From contig NZ_JHXF01000008.1 of assembly GCF_000621845.1 (NCBI RefSeq), positions 1 through 64,000 of the forward strand: DNA of 64,000 nt, written 5' to 3'. The stretch is from Ruminococcus flavefaciens MA2007. GTDB lineage: Bacteria; Bacillota; Clostridia; Oscillospirales; Ruminococcaceae. Positions 1 through 8,169 of this stretch are shown here, one piece after another. The notes under the pieces are model-generated. The model was given only the letters and a program-made list of their open reading frames with translations, ran no database searches and was not told the DNA's origin. How positions within the stretch are numbered: the stretch's first letter is position 1; each line of letters starts with the position of its first letter. Both the position numbers and the translations under genes were made by a program.

Positions 1-252
1 TGGTCGGAGTTTTTGCATATATTCTCAGAATTTCTCATATAATTCACTGACCAAATATCGAAAAAAGGAGAAAAGATATGAGAAAAACACACAGAAAGAT
101 AGTCAGCGGAGCACTGCTGTGCGGCTGTGCGCTGTTCACGCTGTACGGAGCTTCACGTATTGCAGAAATAGCAGAAAACGGTGCCCTGCCGACAGCACTG
201 ACAGACCTTGACAACGAAAAGCCGATTATCGTCCTTGACGCAGGGCATGGCG
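1..252 (+). repeat. Direct repeat, left copy (terminator arm, promoter and 5' amidase)
   Basis: This stretch matches 4383-4635 at about 94 percent over its coding part, with one single-base indel ahead of the ATG. It holds the right arm of a terminator hairpin (2-14), the amidase -10 box TATAAT (38-43), the Shine-Dalgarno AAAAAAGGAG and the first 58 amidase codons. The match stops abruptly after the codons for DAGHG. The window starts inside the hairpin, so the repeat may reach further left. Confidence 0.9.
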
Positions 253-263
253 AATCAACTTAA
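78..263 (+). pseudogene. Truncated N-acetylmuramoyl-L-alanine amidase (5' fragment)
   Basis: This is a 61-codon fragment identical in frame to the start of the intact amidase at 4461. It keeps the N-terminal membrane/signal segment and ends just after the first zinc-ligand motif DAGHG, followed by two foreign residues and a stop. It lacks the zinc Glu, second zinc His and catalytic Glu, so it cannot be an active amidase. Its start, ribosome site and -10 box are intact, so a short membrane-anchored peptide could still be made. Ten codons differ from the intact copy; nine changes are synonymous and one is Ile31 versus Arg31. That pattern suggests the divergence arose in a functional gene before truncation. 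Confidence 0.85.
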
Positions 264-285
264 ACATAGTTCATAATTAGCGCTG

Positions 286-311
286 AAAGCTCCCTGAGTG
301 GGAGCTTTTTT
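286..311 (+). terminator. Rho-independent terminator after the amidase fragment
   Basis: A perfect 9-bp stem (AAAGCTCCC / GGGAGCTTT) with a 5-nt loop runs into a T tract. It follows the truncated amidase copy and isolates the next promoter. Confidence 0.8.
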
Positions 312-438
312 ATCTTTAGTTGTGTTATATATGTCAAATGAGCTTGAAAATAGTTCAAAAAAGTAATAAATACAATGATAGGAATATTCCGCCTGTAGTG
401 TAAAAGAATGAAAAAAGCGCGAATTAGCAATAAAAAAG

Positions 439-467
439 TTGACAAGTATTTGATGATACAATATAAT
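439..467 (+). promoter_or_regulatory. Consensus sigma-A promoter for the dockerin/LRR gene
   Basis: TTGACA (439-444) and TATAAT (462-467) are separated by exactly 17 bp, about 32 bp before the ATG at 499. The Shine-Dalgarno AGGAGG lies just before the start codon. Confidence 0.8.
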
Positions 468-498
468 TATTTTATCAATATAATCATAGGAGGTATAA

Positions 499-3400
499 AT
501 GAAACACATCACAAGAAAAATCGTAGCATTACTTGCTTCTGCAGTAACAGCTATAACAACATTATCTGTAAGCTATTCAGAAGCTTTTGCAGAAACACCA
601 CAGGATTCCCCGACTTCGTCGACGGATACTGATTTTGAGGTCATAAGCGGAGGAATCTTAGGTACTCTCATGCCAAATGAGGTGCAAAATCTTGCAAAGG
701 AAAATGAAGAAAAACAAAATAGTGAATACGCTGTTTATAAGTTGGAATATGACAGAAATAAAGAATATCTTTTCATTGATTATACAGCAAAAAATGACAG
801 TACAATTTTTGTTGGATTTTATAATGATGAAGGAACGCAATTGTACACTTCTGTCACAACAGATGCAGCGGCAGGTGTTAATACTCAGACAGTAATAAAG
901 AAACCTGACGGACTTCCAAATTATTATATGATAAAGGCGTTTATGGTTGGACAGTTCAATGAACCGCTTACAAATCCATGTACTTACGAGAAGTGTACAA
1001 AAGCCGTTCAGGATGTAATTGAAAAAAAGCCTGATAATTTTGATGAAAATAGAGTCATTAGATTTGCTGAAAATGATGACTATAATTTCATGGTAACAAA
1101 AAATGAGTGTATTAAAGTATATTCTGATGATACAAAGGATACGATCATAGAAAACGATGATTCTGATACGTATTTGTTTGATAATATCGACAAGATAAAG
1201 GATGTTAAGGAAGGTCAGGACGTTTTGATTTATACTCCTGATGATATGGATATTTTTAGAGTCGACAGTATAAGTATAGACGGAACAAAAGCTACTATAA
1301 AAAAGCAGAATGTGGATATACATGAACTTGTTGATTTTATAAAGTTTGATTCTTCTGAATATACTGGCGATGTAGAGGGAGTATATACAGCAAATGACAG
1401 CGAGGATAGTGTAAGCTGCGAAGTACTTTCAGAGCCGCCGGTAAAGTCAGCAGATAGTCAGAATGGAATTAAAAGGAAACCTTTTCCAAGTGAAATAGAC
1501 GATTTGATAGTTCCTAAAACTACACTGACAGGATATTTTAGATTTAATTTACTGGATGCAGAAACAAAAGATTCGTCTATAAGCGGTAAGGCTTATTTAG
1601 ATATAGCTGTAGAGATTAATGTTGAAGTATATTTTACATCATTTGTAAATATATTGAATGGTGATATTACATTTAAAACTACATTTGAAATAGAAGCTGA
1701 TTTCCAAAAAACAATTCATTTAGGTAAAATAGGTATCAAAGGTTGTCCTATTTCATTTTCATCTGAACCTGTGCTTAATATCAAAGCTATAGGTGAAATT
1801 ACATTAACATCATCAAGTACATATGATTTCTATTGTATTCCGTATGTTGAAACTAAAATTACAAAACGAGAGGAAGAAGAACCTGAATATACGTCAGCTA
1901 ATTGGGCGGTTACATTAGAAATAAGCTTTGGCCTTGATAGTGGTATTAATGTTGTATGGTCAAAAATATGTCGATTAAGCATAGAACCCGAAATAGGTAT
2001 AAAGATCAAATTGGAAAACTCTGAGAGTGTTAATAATGATTATGTTCGACATGATTGCAATGATTGCATATCGCGGACAACATCTTTTTTTGTTAGAGTG
2101 ACCGGACATTTAGAGCTTTTGGGAGTTGATTGTTTTGATGAAGATGATGATAAGTCAAAAATAGAAGCTGGATTAGAAACGGAGCTTAAAGTTGATGAAG
2201 CACATATCAGCAATGGAATTGTTTACGATGGTCCATGCGATAATTTAAGCCATAAAATTATTCTCCACGTTAAAGAGGTAATTACTGATGATAAAGGAAA
2301 AGAAATCACAAAACCTGTAAGCGGAGCTTCAATTTATAGCGGAAAGTATATTTCCGATAGTGAAAAATTCGTTGATGATAATAAAAATGATATACTTACA
2401 GATGAAAATGGAAACGCAGCACTCTGGGTTAAGGACAAGCTGCTTACAGATGAGGAGTATTGCATAACTGTAAAATCTCCTGATAATAAAGCTGCACTTG
2501 TTCGTGTAGGCAAGGATTGGGATCCCACTCTTAACAAAGCGAATGAATATGAGGTGGTAATAGATATCGATGCTGACAGCGTTGATCCAGATGAAGGCAT
2601 ATCCTATCCTATAATCGGAAAATGTGGTTACCCAAGAACAAATCTTCTGGGTGATACCGTATATGATGATGTCACTTTTACATATTGGTCAAACGGGGAA
2701 TGTGATGTTACAGGCTCTGGAACCTTATATGAATATAAGTTAAGAACTGAGCTTGGAAAAAAGGGAATCAAAACAATAAAAAAGCTTCAAATAGGTAATG
2801 GTGTAGAGGTGAACCCTTCTGCAAAGCTGGGTTTCAATATAGAAGAAGTCGAGTTTATTGGAAATAATGGTAAAGTTTTACCTACAACTTTTAATGAAAG
2901 TAACAATTTGAAAAAAGTCACATTATCAGATTTTGAAGAATTAGATTATAATGCGTTTGTGGGTTGTGAAAACCTCAAGGAAATAGAAGGAACTTATTAT
3001 TTGAAAAAAATAGGTCCTTATGCGTTTAGCGGTTGTTCCAAGCTTACAAAATTTGATTTTTCTTATAATTTTAAAGAAATTAAATACTGCGCTTTTAGGT
3101 ATACCGGATTGCAGAAAATTATTATGTCTCCCAAATTAAAAACGATAGAGGAACGAGCTTTTTACGGCTGTAGTGATCTAACAAGTGTTACTTTGAACGA
3201 GGGACTTGAAAAAATAGGAGATGATGCGTTTGGTGGAATCGGAATAAAAAGTATTAATATTCCTGCTTCTGTAAACTCGATGTACTGGTCTTTCAGATCT
3301 TGTCCAAAACTGAAAACAGTTATAATAAACGGTGACATTACGAATGAGAGCGGTTGTCAGCCATTTTGGGATTCACCTGTTGAGACGTTAATAATGAATG

Positions 3401-4362
3401 ATGGAGTTACTAATATTAATGATTTATTTTTTTGTGGTCAAGAAGAAATTAAAAATGTTCGTTTCTCAAAAAATTTGAAATCGATTGGAGCATCTGCATT
3501 TCAAGTCACTGCATTAACTAATATCAATCTCCCTGACAGTTTGGAAATAATAGGAAAAGATGCTTTCTATAGCACAAGGCTTACTTCTGTAACTATACCC
3601 AAAAGTGTTACAGAGATAGGTGCAAGTGCATTCGATTGTGATACACTTAAAGAAATAGTGATCTTTAACTATAATTGTGATCTAAAAGAAAAAGTAGTAC
3701 CAAAAAGCACTATTATATGGGGCTATAAAGGCTCTTCAGCAGAAGCTTATGCAAAGAAATACGGTAATCCTTTCAAGGCTCTTGATGCCCCTGTTGTAAC
3801 AACCACAGCGGTTAAAACGACAACAGCAAAGACAACAACTACAACAACAGCAGTTGTAACTACAAAGGTTGCTCCTGATTCAGAGTGTGTATTTATTGCA
3901 GTAAATGACGACAAAACAGTCAACGGTTCTGCTGATGAGCTTCTTGACAGAGAGAATGTAAGGTTCTTTGACCAGCAGACTGCTAATGGCGACGGAGTGG
4001 TTTCATTCTCGTATTTACCTGATGAAAATGAAAAATGGGCGTTTATCTTTGTAAGTGAAGCAATAAACGATACCATAACAAAGACATTTGGAACTCCTGA
4101 TGCTCTTAAAATTACAACATATAACGTTGCACCCGGAGTTAAGGGCGACGCTAACGGCGACGGAGAGATAGATATGTCAGACGTTGTATTGATAATGCAG
4201 GCACTTGCAAATCCAAATAAGTATGGCATAGAAGGTACGGATCCCAAGCATATTACTGTAAGCGGATTTGGATATGCTGATTCTGACGGAGACGGTCTTA
4301 CTGTAAATGATGCGCTTCGTATACAGCAGTATCTTTTAGGACTTATTCCATCATTGACTTAA
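499..4362 (+). CDS. Secreted BspA-type leucine-rich-repeat protein with C-terminal dockerin
   Basis: 1287 aa. Residues 1-31 form a signal peptide ending near AFA. The next 550 residues have no fold I recognise. Around 587-685 is a Cna-B/carboxypeptidase-regulatory-like beta domain (KIILHVKEV through DENGNAALW). From about 780 to 1094 run BspA/TpLRR-type repeats with the usual 'AF.GC.L..I..P..L..I' pattern. A Thr-rich linker (about 1098-1122), a short beta-rich module and a type I dockerin (1216-1287, GDANGDGEIDMSDVV and DSDGDGLTVNDAL) complete it. The dockerin implies attachment to a cellulosomal scaffoldin. LRRs of this type often mediate adhesion or protein binding, so a structural or substrate-binding role is inferred; no catalytic domain is visible. 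The coding DNA upstream of the linker is clearly more AT-rich than neighbouring genes, which hints at separate origin. It lies between two copies of the amidase 5' end. Confidence 0.85.
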   Translation: MKHITRKIVALLASAVTAITTLSVSYSEAFAETPQDSPTSSTDTDFEVISGGILGTLMPNEVQNLAKENEEKQNSEYAVYKLEYDRNKEYLFIDYTAKNDSTIFVGFYNDEGTQLYTSVTTDAAAGVNTQTVIKKPDGLPNYYMIKAFMVGQFNEPLTNPCTYEKCTKAVQDVIEKKPDNFDENRVIRFAENDDYNFMVTKNECIKVYSDDTKDTIIENDDSDTYLFDNIDKIKDVKEGQDVLIYTPDDMDIFRVDSISIDGTKATIKKQNVDIHELVDFIKFDSSEYTGDVEGVYTANDSEDSVSCEVLSEPPVKSADSQNGIKRKPFPSEIDDLIVPKTTLTGYFRFNLLDAETKDSSISGKAYLDIAVEINVEVYFTSFVNILNGDITFKTTFEIEADFQKTIHLGKIGIKGCPISFSSEPVLNIKAIGEITLTSSSTYDFYCIPYVETKITKREEEEPEYTSANWAVTLEISFGLDSGINVVWSKICRLSIEPEIGIKIKLENSESVNNDYVRHDCNDCISRTTSFFVRVTGHLELLGVDCFDEDDDKSKIEAGLETELKVDEAHISNGIVYDGPCDNLSHKIILHVKEVITDDKGKEITKPVSGASIYSGKYISDSEKFVDDNKNDILTDENGNAALWVKDKLLTDEEYCITVKSPDNKAALVRVGKDWDPTLNKANEYEVVIDIDADSVDPDEGISYPIIGKCGYPRTNLLGDTVYDDVTFTYWSNGECDVTGSGTLYEYKLRTELGKKGIKTIKKLQIGNGVEVNPSAKLGFNIEEVEFIGNNGKVLPTTFNESNNLKKVTLSDFEELDYNAFVGCENLKEIEGTYYLKKIGPYAFSGCSKLTKFDFSYNFKEIKYCAFRYTGLQKIIMSPKLKTIEERAFYGCSDLTSVTLNEGLEKIGDDAFGGIGIKSINIPASVNSMYWSFRSCPKLKTVIINGDITNESGCQPFWDSPVETLIMNDGVTNINDLFFCGQEEIKNVRFSKNLKSIGASAFQVTALTNINLPDSLEIIGKDAFYSTRLTSVTIPKSVTEIGASAFDCDTLKEIVIFNYNCDLKEKVVPKSTIIWGYKGSSAEAYAKKYGNPFKALDAPVVTTTAVKTTTAKTTTTTTAVVTTKVAPDSECVFIAVNDDKTVNGSADELLDRENVRFFDQQTANGDGVVSFSYLPDENEKWAFIFVSEAINDTITKTFGTPDALKITTYNVAPGVKGDANGDGEIDMSDVVLIMQALANPNKYGIEGTDPKHITVSGFGYADSDGDGLTVNDALRIQQYLLGLIPSLT

Positions 4363-4367
4363 TATTT

Positions 4368-4395
4368 AAAACTCCGACCGATTGGTCGGAGTTTT
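4368..4395 (+). terminator. Terminator of the dockerin/LRR gene
   Basis: A perfect 12-bp stem (AAAACTCCGACC / GGTCGGAGTTTT) with loop GATT lies directly after the stop. Its right arm is also the first bases of the window, so it belongs to the duplicated segment. Confidence 0.85.
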
Positions 4396-4635
4396 GGCAT
4401 ATATAGTGTGATTTTCTCATATAATTCACTGACCAAATATCGAAAAAAGGAGACCAAGATATGAGAAAAACACACAGAAAGATAGTCAGCGGAGCACTTT
4501 TATGCGGCTGTGCGCTGTTCACACTGTACGGAGCTTCACGTATTGCAGAGAGAGCAGAGAACGGCGCCCTGCCGACAGCGCTGACAGACCTTGACAACGA
4601 GAAGCCGATAATCGTCCTTGACGCAGGGCATGGCG
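4383..4635 (+). repeat. Direct repeat, right copy (intact amidase 5' end)
   Basis: Second copy of the segment at 1-252. It runs from the terminator arm through the -10 box (4420-4425) to amidase codon 58. The two copies bracket a 4.1-kb unit holding a promoter, the dockerin/LRR gene and its terminator. Confidence 0.9.
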
Positions 4636-5195
4636 GCATAGACGGCGGCTGCACGTCGGCGGAGGGAGTACCCGAGAAGGGCATAAATCTTGATATACTG
4701 CTTCGGCTTCGTGATTTGCTGGAGATAAACGGCTACGAGGTCAAGGTCACCCGCGACACAGATAGGTCTATCCACGATGAGGGGATAGTGGGCATTGCAG
4801 AGCAAAAGAGTTCCGATATGGACAACAGACTGGCGATCTTCAATGAAACGGACAACGCTCTGTGCCTGTCCATACATCAGAACCAGTTCACGGACGCCAA
4901 ATACAGCGGCGCTCAGATGTTCTACTCCAACAGCAACAAAAACAGCGAAGCCCTTGCACGTGCGCTCCAGAGCCGATTCAGGGAGCTTCTGCAGTCTGAC
5001 AATAACCGAGAGATAAAGCTCTGCGGCAAGGAGCTCTTCCTGTGCTATTACAGCGAGAACCCCACGGTAATGGCGGAGTGCGGATTCCTGTCGAATCCCG
5101 AAGAGGCGGCTATGCTGTCCACTGAGGATTATCGGGAAAAGGTGGCATTTACGCTGTATACAGGCATAAGCGACTTCGTGAACCGAAAGAAATAA
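4461..5195 (+). CDS. N-acetylmuramoyl-L-alanine amidase, CwlD-like (Amidase_3)
   Basis: 244 aa, one N-terminal hydrophobic segment (about 8-26) followed by an Amidase_3 domain. Amidase_3 enzymes are zinc enzymes that cleave the bond between MurNAc and the first L-Ala of the stem peptide. Visible ligands are His57 in DAGHGG, Glu72 in PEKGIN and the His in SIHQNQ; the catalytic Glu is in MAECGFLSNP. Length and the SGAQ.FY / ECGFLSNP.EA signatures resemble Bacillus CwlD, which acts on spore cortex, but no spore genes are nearby, so a general cell-wall role is equally possible. The start has the Shine-Dalgarno AAAAAAGGAG. Its 5' quarter is duplicated at 78-263. Confidence 0.9.
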   Translation: MRKTHRKIVSGALLCGCALFTLYGASRIAERAENGALPTALTDLDNEKPIIVLDAGHGGIDGGCTSAEGVPEKGINLDILLRLRDLLEINGYEVKVTRDTDRSIHDEGIVGIAEQKSSDMDNRLAIFNETDNALCLSIHQNQFTDAKYSGAQMFYSNSNKNSEALARALQSRFRELLQSDNNREIKLCGKELFLCYYSENPTVMAECGFLSNPEEAAMLSTEDYREKVAFTLYTGISDFVNRKK

Positions 5196-5223
5196 AAAAG
5201 GGAGCATATTTGCTCCCTTTTTT
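5194..5223. terminator. Bidirectional terminator between amidase and GH25 gene
   Basis: A 13-bp perfect stem (AAAAAAGGGAGCA / TGCTCCCTTTTTT) with loop TATT lies between convergent genes. It has T tracts on both strands. Confidence 0.9.
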
Positions 5224-5228
5224 AATAT

Positions 5229-6227
5229 TTAGTTCTCTTCTGCTTTTTTATCTGTATTTTTCTCGGTCTTTTTTATCTTGCCGTCGTATGGGCGGAAGCA
5301 TATGTTAAGGTCGACATCGCCCTCAATACCGGGGACTCTACCCGTATTGGAGTACTGCCATATCTTGAAGTCATAGTAGTAAGAGGGCTTTTCAGCGTAC
5401 TCGGCGAGCCAGAAGTCGTAGTCCTTTATCCTCGGCAGGTCAAGCTTGTGCATGGCTGTTCCCGTATTCTGATATACCATAGGAGTATATCCCGAGTTCT
5501 TTACTCTTTCGCAGAATGCCACACAGCAGTCCGCAAGAGCTTCTACACTGACATTATCGGTTCTTGCTGCGTCGTGAACTATCTCCCAGTCGTAGACCAC
5601 GGGGTATGTTATCTTATAATCGGCAAGTGCGTCGATGACTGCGTCGGCTTCTGCTATAGCCTCGTCGGCGTCGGTAGCCTGCGAGTAGAAGTAAACTCCC
5701 ACCTTTATGCCTGCGTCGAGAGCTCCCTCGATATTGCGCTGGAAAGCCGAATCATAGGTAACTATTCCGTCGCCGTATGTACGGTAGCCCACGCGTATGA
5801 ATGCAAAGTCTATATCAGCCTGCTTTACCTGTTCCCAGTCTATCTCGCCCTGAAACTCGGAAACATCGACTCCCGTAGTGGATACCACCTCGCCGTTTTC
5901 CTTGTAATAGGCGTAGCCGTTTCGCATGGTGAGCTCGTCAAGGTTTATAGTGCTGGCAGGAACGTCCGCATAAACAGGGACGAAGACCTCGCCGTATGTA
6001 CCGTCGTTCATGAGTATTTTCTTGCCGTCAAGCTGGTAGAATGTTTCCTCTTTTTCTATTACAGCTCTCCTGCGTATGTCTTTTTTAACGCTGGCATTTG
6101 CAGGGACTGCCTTATCTCTGCCGCGGATAAATGCCGCCCATATCAGCAGGAGTGTAAGTATCAGGATTATAACAGCTTCTACCAGAGCTATGCTCTTGAA
6201 GCGTATACGTCTTTTGTTGTCTGCCAT
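5229..6227 (-). CDS. Membrane-anchored GH25 muramidase (lysozyme)
   Basis: 332 aa from the ATG preceded by AAAGGAGAATAAA; an in-frame upstream ATG has no such site. A basic N-terminus and one transmembrane segment (about 12-33) are followed by a spacer and a GH25 domain (about 115-315). GH25 enzymes hydrolyse the beta-1,4 MurNAc-GlcNAc bond. The GVDVSEFQG start of the barrel, the catalytic YDWE and the closing 'W.Y.....V.G..G.VDLN' pattern are all present. It probably remodels or recycles the cell's own peptidoglycan from the outer membrane face, like the convergent amidase. It has an acidic and lysine-rich C-terminal tail. Confidence 0.9.
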   Translation of the reverse strand: MADNKRRIRFKSIALVEAVIILILTLLLIWAAFIRGRDKAVPANASVKKDIRRRAVIEKEETFYQLDGKKILMNDGTYGEVFVPVYADVPASTINLDELTMRNGYAYYKENGEVVSTTGVDVSEFQGEIDWEQVKQADIDFAFIRVGYRTYGDGIVTYDSAFQRNIEGALDAGIKVGVYFYSQATDADEAIAEADAVIDALADYKITYPVVYDWEIVHDAARTDNVSVEALADCCVAFCERVKNSGYTPMVYQNTGTAMHKLDLPRIKDYDFWLAEYAEKPSYYYDFKIWQYSNTGRVPGIEGDVDLNICFRPYDGKIKKTEKNTDKKAEEN

Positions 6228-6357
6228 TTTATTCTCCTTTATAGATTTTATTTGTCTGTAAGTATATAATACCACATTTTTCGCAGTTTGTAAACCTCAA
6301 AATTCTTACAATTTCGTCACTATAGGGCGTTTTCACTGAAAAATCATCTTATTTCCA

Positions 6358-6386
6358 TTGACAAGCCCTGCCTTATAGTATAAAAT
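6358..6386 (+). promoter_or_regulatory. Promoter of the TSCPD gene
   Basis: TTGACA (6358-6363) and TAAAAT (6381-6386) are 17 bp apart, 40 bp before the ATG. No other gene-like feature was seen in 6228-6425. Confidence 0.65.
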
Positions 6387-6425
6387 TATTATTACAGAAA
6401 CAATTTTATTACAGGAGAGATAAAT

Positions 6426-6680
6426 ATGGAGTACAAATACAAGACAAAAATGGTCTGTTCTCAGGAGATAAGCTTCAATATCGACGGGAACGTCATCACA
6501 AATATCGCTTTTCGCGGCGGCTGCAACGGAAATCTCAAGGCACTGTCGAAGGTTCTTGACGGCTGGACCGTTGAGCAGATAGAGGCAAAGCTCAAGGGCA
6601 ACACCTGCGGTCAGCGCCCCACTTCATGCGCAGACCAGCTGTGTGTGGCTGTTCGTGAGGCTTATGAAGCACAGAAGTGA
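6426..6680 (+). CDS. TSCPD domain-containing protein (TIGR03905 family)
   Basis: 84 aa, complete. The sequence carries conserved FRGGCNGNL, KGNTCGQRPTSCADQL and several cysteines typical of the small stand-alone TSCPD family. The same domain occurs at the C-terminus of class II ribonucleotide reductases, where it is thought to bind metal or nucleotide. The function of the stand-alone version is not established. It is monocistronic, with its own promoter and a hairpin terminator behind it. Confidence 0.85.
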   Translation: MEYKYKTKMVCSQEISFNIDGNVITNIAFRGGCNGNLKALSKVLDGWTVEQIEAKLKGNTCGQRPTSCADQLCVAVREAYEAQK

Positions 6681-6692
6681 GCAGAACTCAGA

Positions 6693-6714
6693 AAGGACGC
6701 CCTCGGGCGTCCTT
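6693..6714 (+). terminator. Terminator-like hairpin after the TSCPD gene
   Basis: A 10-bp perfect stem (AAGGACGCCC / GGGCGTCCTT) with a 2-nt loop follows the TSCPD stop. The T tract is weak. Confidence 0.6.
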
Positions 6715-6724
6715 AATAATGCAT

Positions 6725-6752
6725 TAAAAAAGGACGGTCATTGACCGTCCTT
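6725..6752 (-). terminator. Terminator of the IreB-family gene
   Basis: A 10-bp stem (AAGGACGGTC / GACCGTCCTT) with a T tract on the minus strand lies directly after the minus-strand gene. Confidence 0.8.
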
Positions 6753-6756
6753 AATT

Positions 6757-7002
6757 TTATGCGTTGAGATAAGACCTTACCAGAACCTGCAAAAGCTCAT
6801 CGCGGTCGATGTGACGGATAAGACTTCTTGCGTTGTTGTAAGTCGTGATGTATGTAGGATCTTCCGAAAGAATATAGCCTACTATCTGATTTACGGGGTT
6901 ATAGCCCTTTTCTGTGAGAGCGTCGTATATGATAGTGAGATTCTTTTTGAGTTCAGCTTCTTTGTCCTCATTTACGGAAAAAGTCATGGTTTTATCAAAC
7001 AT
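6757..7002 (-). CDS. IreB family regulatory phosphoprotein (DUF965/YrzL)
   Basis: 81 aa from the ATG behind GGGAGGCTGATATT; a longer in-frame start at 7032 lacks a ribosome site and exceeds family length. The core '[23 protein letters not shown]...N.ARSLI....RDELL..LV..Y' is the DUF965 signature. In Enterococcus faecalis, IreB is a target of the IreK/IreP kinase-phosphatase pair and modulates cephalosporin resistance. Here Thr residues near the N-terminus (MFDKTMTFS) are possible phosphorylation sites, which is inferred. No kinase gene lies in this window. Confidence 0.9.
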   Translation of the reverse strand: MFDKTMTFSVNEDKEAELKKNLTIIYDALTEKGYNPVNQIVGYILSEDPTYITTYNNARSLIRHIDRDELLQVLVRSYLNA

Positions 7003-7044
7003 AATATCAGCCTCCCGCTGCTTGGAATACATTTATATAAGAAT

Positions 7045-7073
7045 ATTATACCCTAAAATCAGCGGCAATGCAA
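7045..7073 (-). promoter_or_regulatory. Probable promoter of the IreB-family gene
   Basis: On the minus strand TTGCAT (7068-7073) and TATAAT (7045-7050) are 17 bp apart, about 43 bp before the start. Confidence 0.5.
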
Positions 7074-7186
7074 GGGCAGAACGGAATTTTTCCCGATTTG
7101 AACGAAATTCCCCGTTGAATTTAGGGATTTTGCACAGCCTGAGCACCGCGAAAAAAGTCATATTGCCCCGATGTTCCACAAAAATG

Positions 7187-7726
7187 TCAATTGTCTCCGT
7201 TATTGATCTCGCATACCGAGACTACAAAGCTGCCGTTTTTGAGTATAAACTGGCGGAAACGGCAGTTTTCGATATCGGTAATGATGTTTTCACCGTCAAA
7301 GCTGAACTCCGCCGTATCCATAGGGTAGGAGATACCCACGCCGAGCGCTTTTACATAGGCTTCTTTGAGAGTCCACAGGCGGAAAAACAGCAGATTTTTC
7401 TCATTTTCGGGAGCTTTTTCAACCATTTCACGTTCCTTTTCCGAAAAAGCCCGTTTCATAACATTGGGACGGAAATCGCGGACGCTCTCGCAGTCTATGC
7501 CGCATTCACGGTCCGAGACCATACAGGCGGCAATACCGCTTGCATGGGAGAGATTGTAGTGTACATCGGGATATTCCGCAAGAGAGGGCTTGCCCAGCCT
7601 GCCTTTGACGATTGGCGTAGCATCGCCGTATTCTATGCCCATTTTGCGGAGACACTCCCGAAGCATTTTATGCGCGTGGCTGTGAAATTCGCGTTTATCC
7701 AAGTCTATCATTGATATCATAAGCAT
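7187..7726 (-). CDS. 4'-phosphopantetheinyl transferase, Sfp type
   Basis: 179 aa from ATG 7726, preceded by GCGGTGATAATT; a GTG three codons upstream is also possible. Family enzymes move the phosphopantetheine arm of CoA to a serine on carrier proteins. Visible motifs are NLSHASG, the Mg-binding GIDCE and WTLKEAYVKALG. The gene stands alone, divergent from the small membrane proteins at 7886, and no polyketide or non-ribosomal peptide genes are in the window. The partner carrier protein may be the fatty-acid ACP or lie elsewhere. It is slightly shorter than typical Sfp, mainly at the N-terminus. Confidence 0.9.
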   Translation of the reverse strand: MLMISMIDLDKREFHSHAHKMLRECLRKMGIEYGDATPIVKGRLGKPSLAEYPDVHYNLSHASGIAACMVSDRECGIDCESVRDFRPNVMKRAFSEKEREMVEKAPENEKNLLFFRLWTLKEAYVKALGVGISYPMDTAEFSFDGENIITDIENCRFRQFILKNGSFVVSVCEINNGDN

Positions 7727-7742
7727 AATTATCACCGCTAAT

Positions 7743-7771
7743 ATTATATCATTTCGGCAGCCCGATTACAA
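7743..7771 (-). promoter_or_regulatory. Probable promoter of the phosphopantetheinyl transferase gene
   Basis: On the minus strand TTGTAA (7766-7771) and TATAAT (7743-7748) are 17 bp apart. The predicted transcript leader is short. The -35 box begins 8 bp from the twin operator-like repeats. Confidence 0.55.
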
Positions 7772-7779
7772 GTGAAACA

Positions 7780-7814
7780 GTGACAAATGTCACTGAAAAA
7801 GTGACAAATGACAC
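7780..7814 (+). promoter_or_regulatory. Twin operator-like direct repeats between divergent genes
   Basis: GTGACAAATGTCAC (7780-7793, a perfect palindrome) is followed by GTGACAAATGACAC (7801-7814). The starts are 21 bp apart, two helical turns. They sit just upstream of a weak -35 for the gene at 7886 and near the -35 of the minus-strand gene. This layout fits a site for a dimeric activator; the regulator is not identified. Confidence 0.6.
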
Positions 7815-7841
7815 CTTGTGCACGGGAGCTTCTGATGGTAT

Positions 7842-7847
7842 TATAAT
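7842..7847 (+). promoter_or_regulatory. -10 box for the small membrane protein pair
   Basis: TATAAT, 39 bp before the ATG, without a recognisable -35 at normal spacing. The twin repeats end 28 bp upstream, consistent with an activator-dependent promoter. Confidence 0.55.
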
Positions 7848-7885
7848 AGCATAAAGAAAGCTCATGCATTTCAAGGAGGGAAAAT

Positions 7886-8155
7886 ATGATAAATACAGAA
7901 ATGGGTTTACCGCTGCTATTATTTTGTTTATTGCTTTTAATTATGATGATAGTTGGTCTTTGTATGCTTTGTGTTTCTAAAAAGTTAAGCGTAAGGATCA
8001 CAGGTATAGTTCTTTTGGCTTTGGCTGTTATATGTATTGGTTATGTTGTTTTATTCTTTGCTGCGGTTATTCTTCAATTCATTTCAGAATTAATTATAGA
8101 GGGTGTTTTAGAATCATGCTTTAATGAGATACAGACCTGCGGTAGAATAGGCTGA
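7886..8155 (+). CDS. Small membrane protein, paralogue 1
   Basis: 89 aa, two hydrophobic segments (about 6-30 and 37-68), then a short hydrophilic tail ending CFNEIQTCGRIG. A strong Shine-Dalgarno (CAAGGAGGGAAAAT) precedes it. No family is recognised. The last 18 residues align without gaps to the end of the next protein: both have S-C, Q three residues before G, and finish G-[RK]-I-G. It is probably co-transcribed with that gene, 14 bp downstream. The shared terminal motif suggests either a functional exposed tail or recent duplication; function is unknown. Confidence 0.75.
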   Translation: MINTEMGLPLLLFCLLLLIMMIVGLCMLCVSKKLSVRITGIVLLALAVICIGYVVLFFAAVILQFISELIIEGVLESCFNEIQTCGRIG

Positions 8156-8169
8156 AAGGAGAGGATAAT

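Noticed and set aside
658..1323. 221-codon minus-strand frame inside the dockerin/LRR gene
   Set aside because: It is antisense to a gene with signal peptide, promoter and dockerin; it is an AT-rich shadow with Ile/Tyr-rich content.
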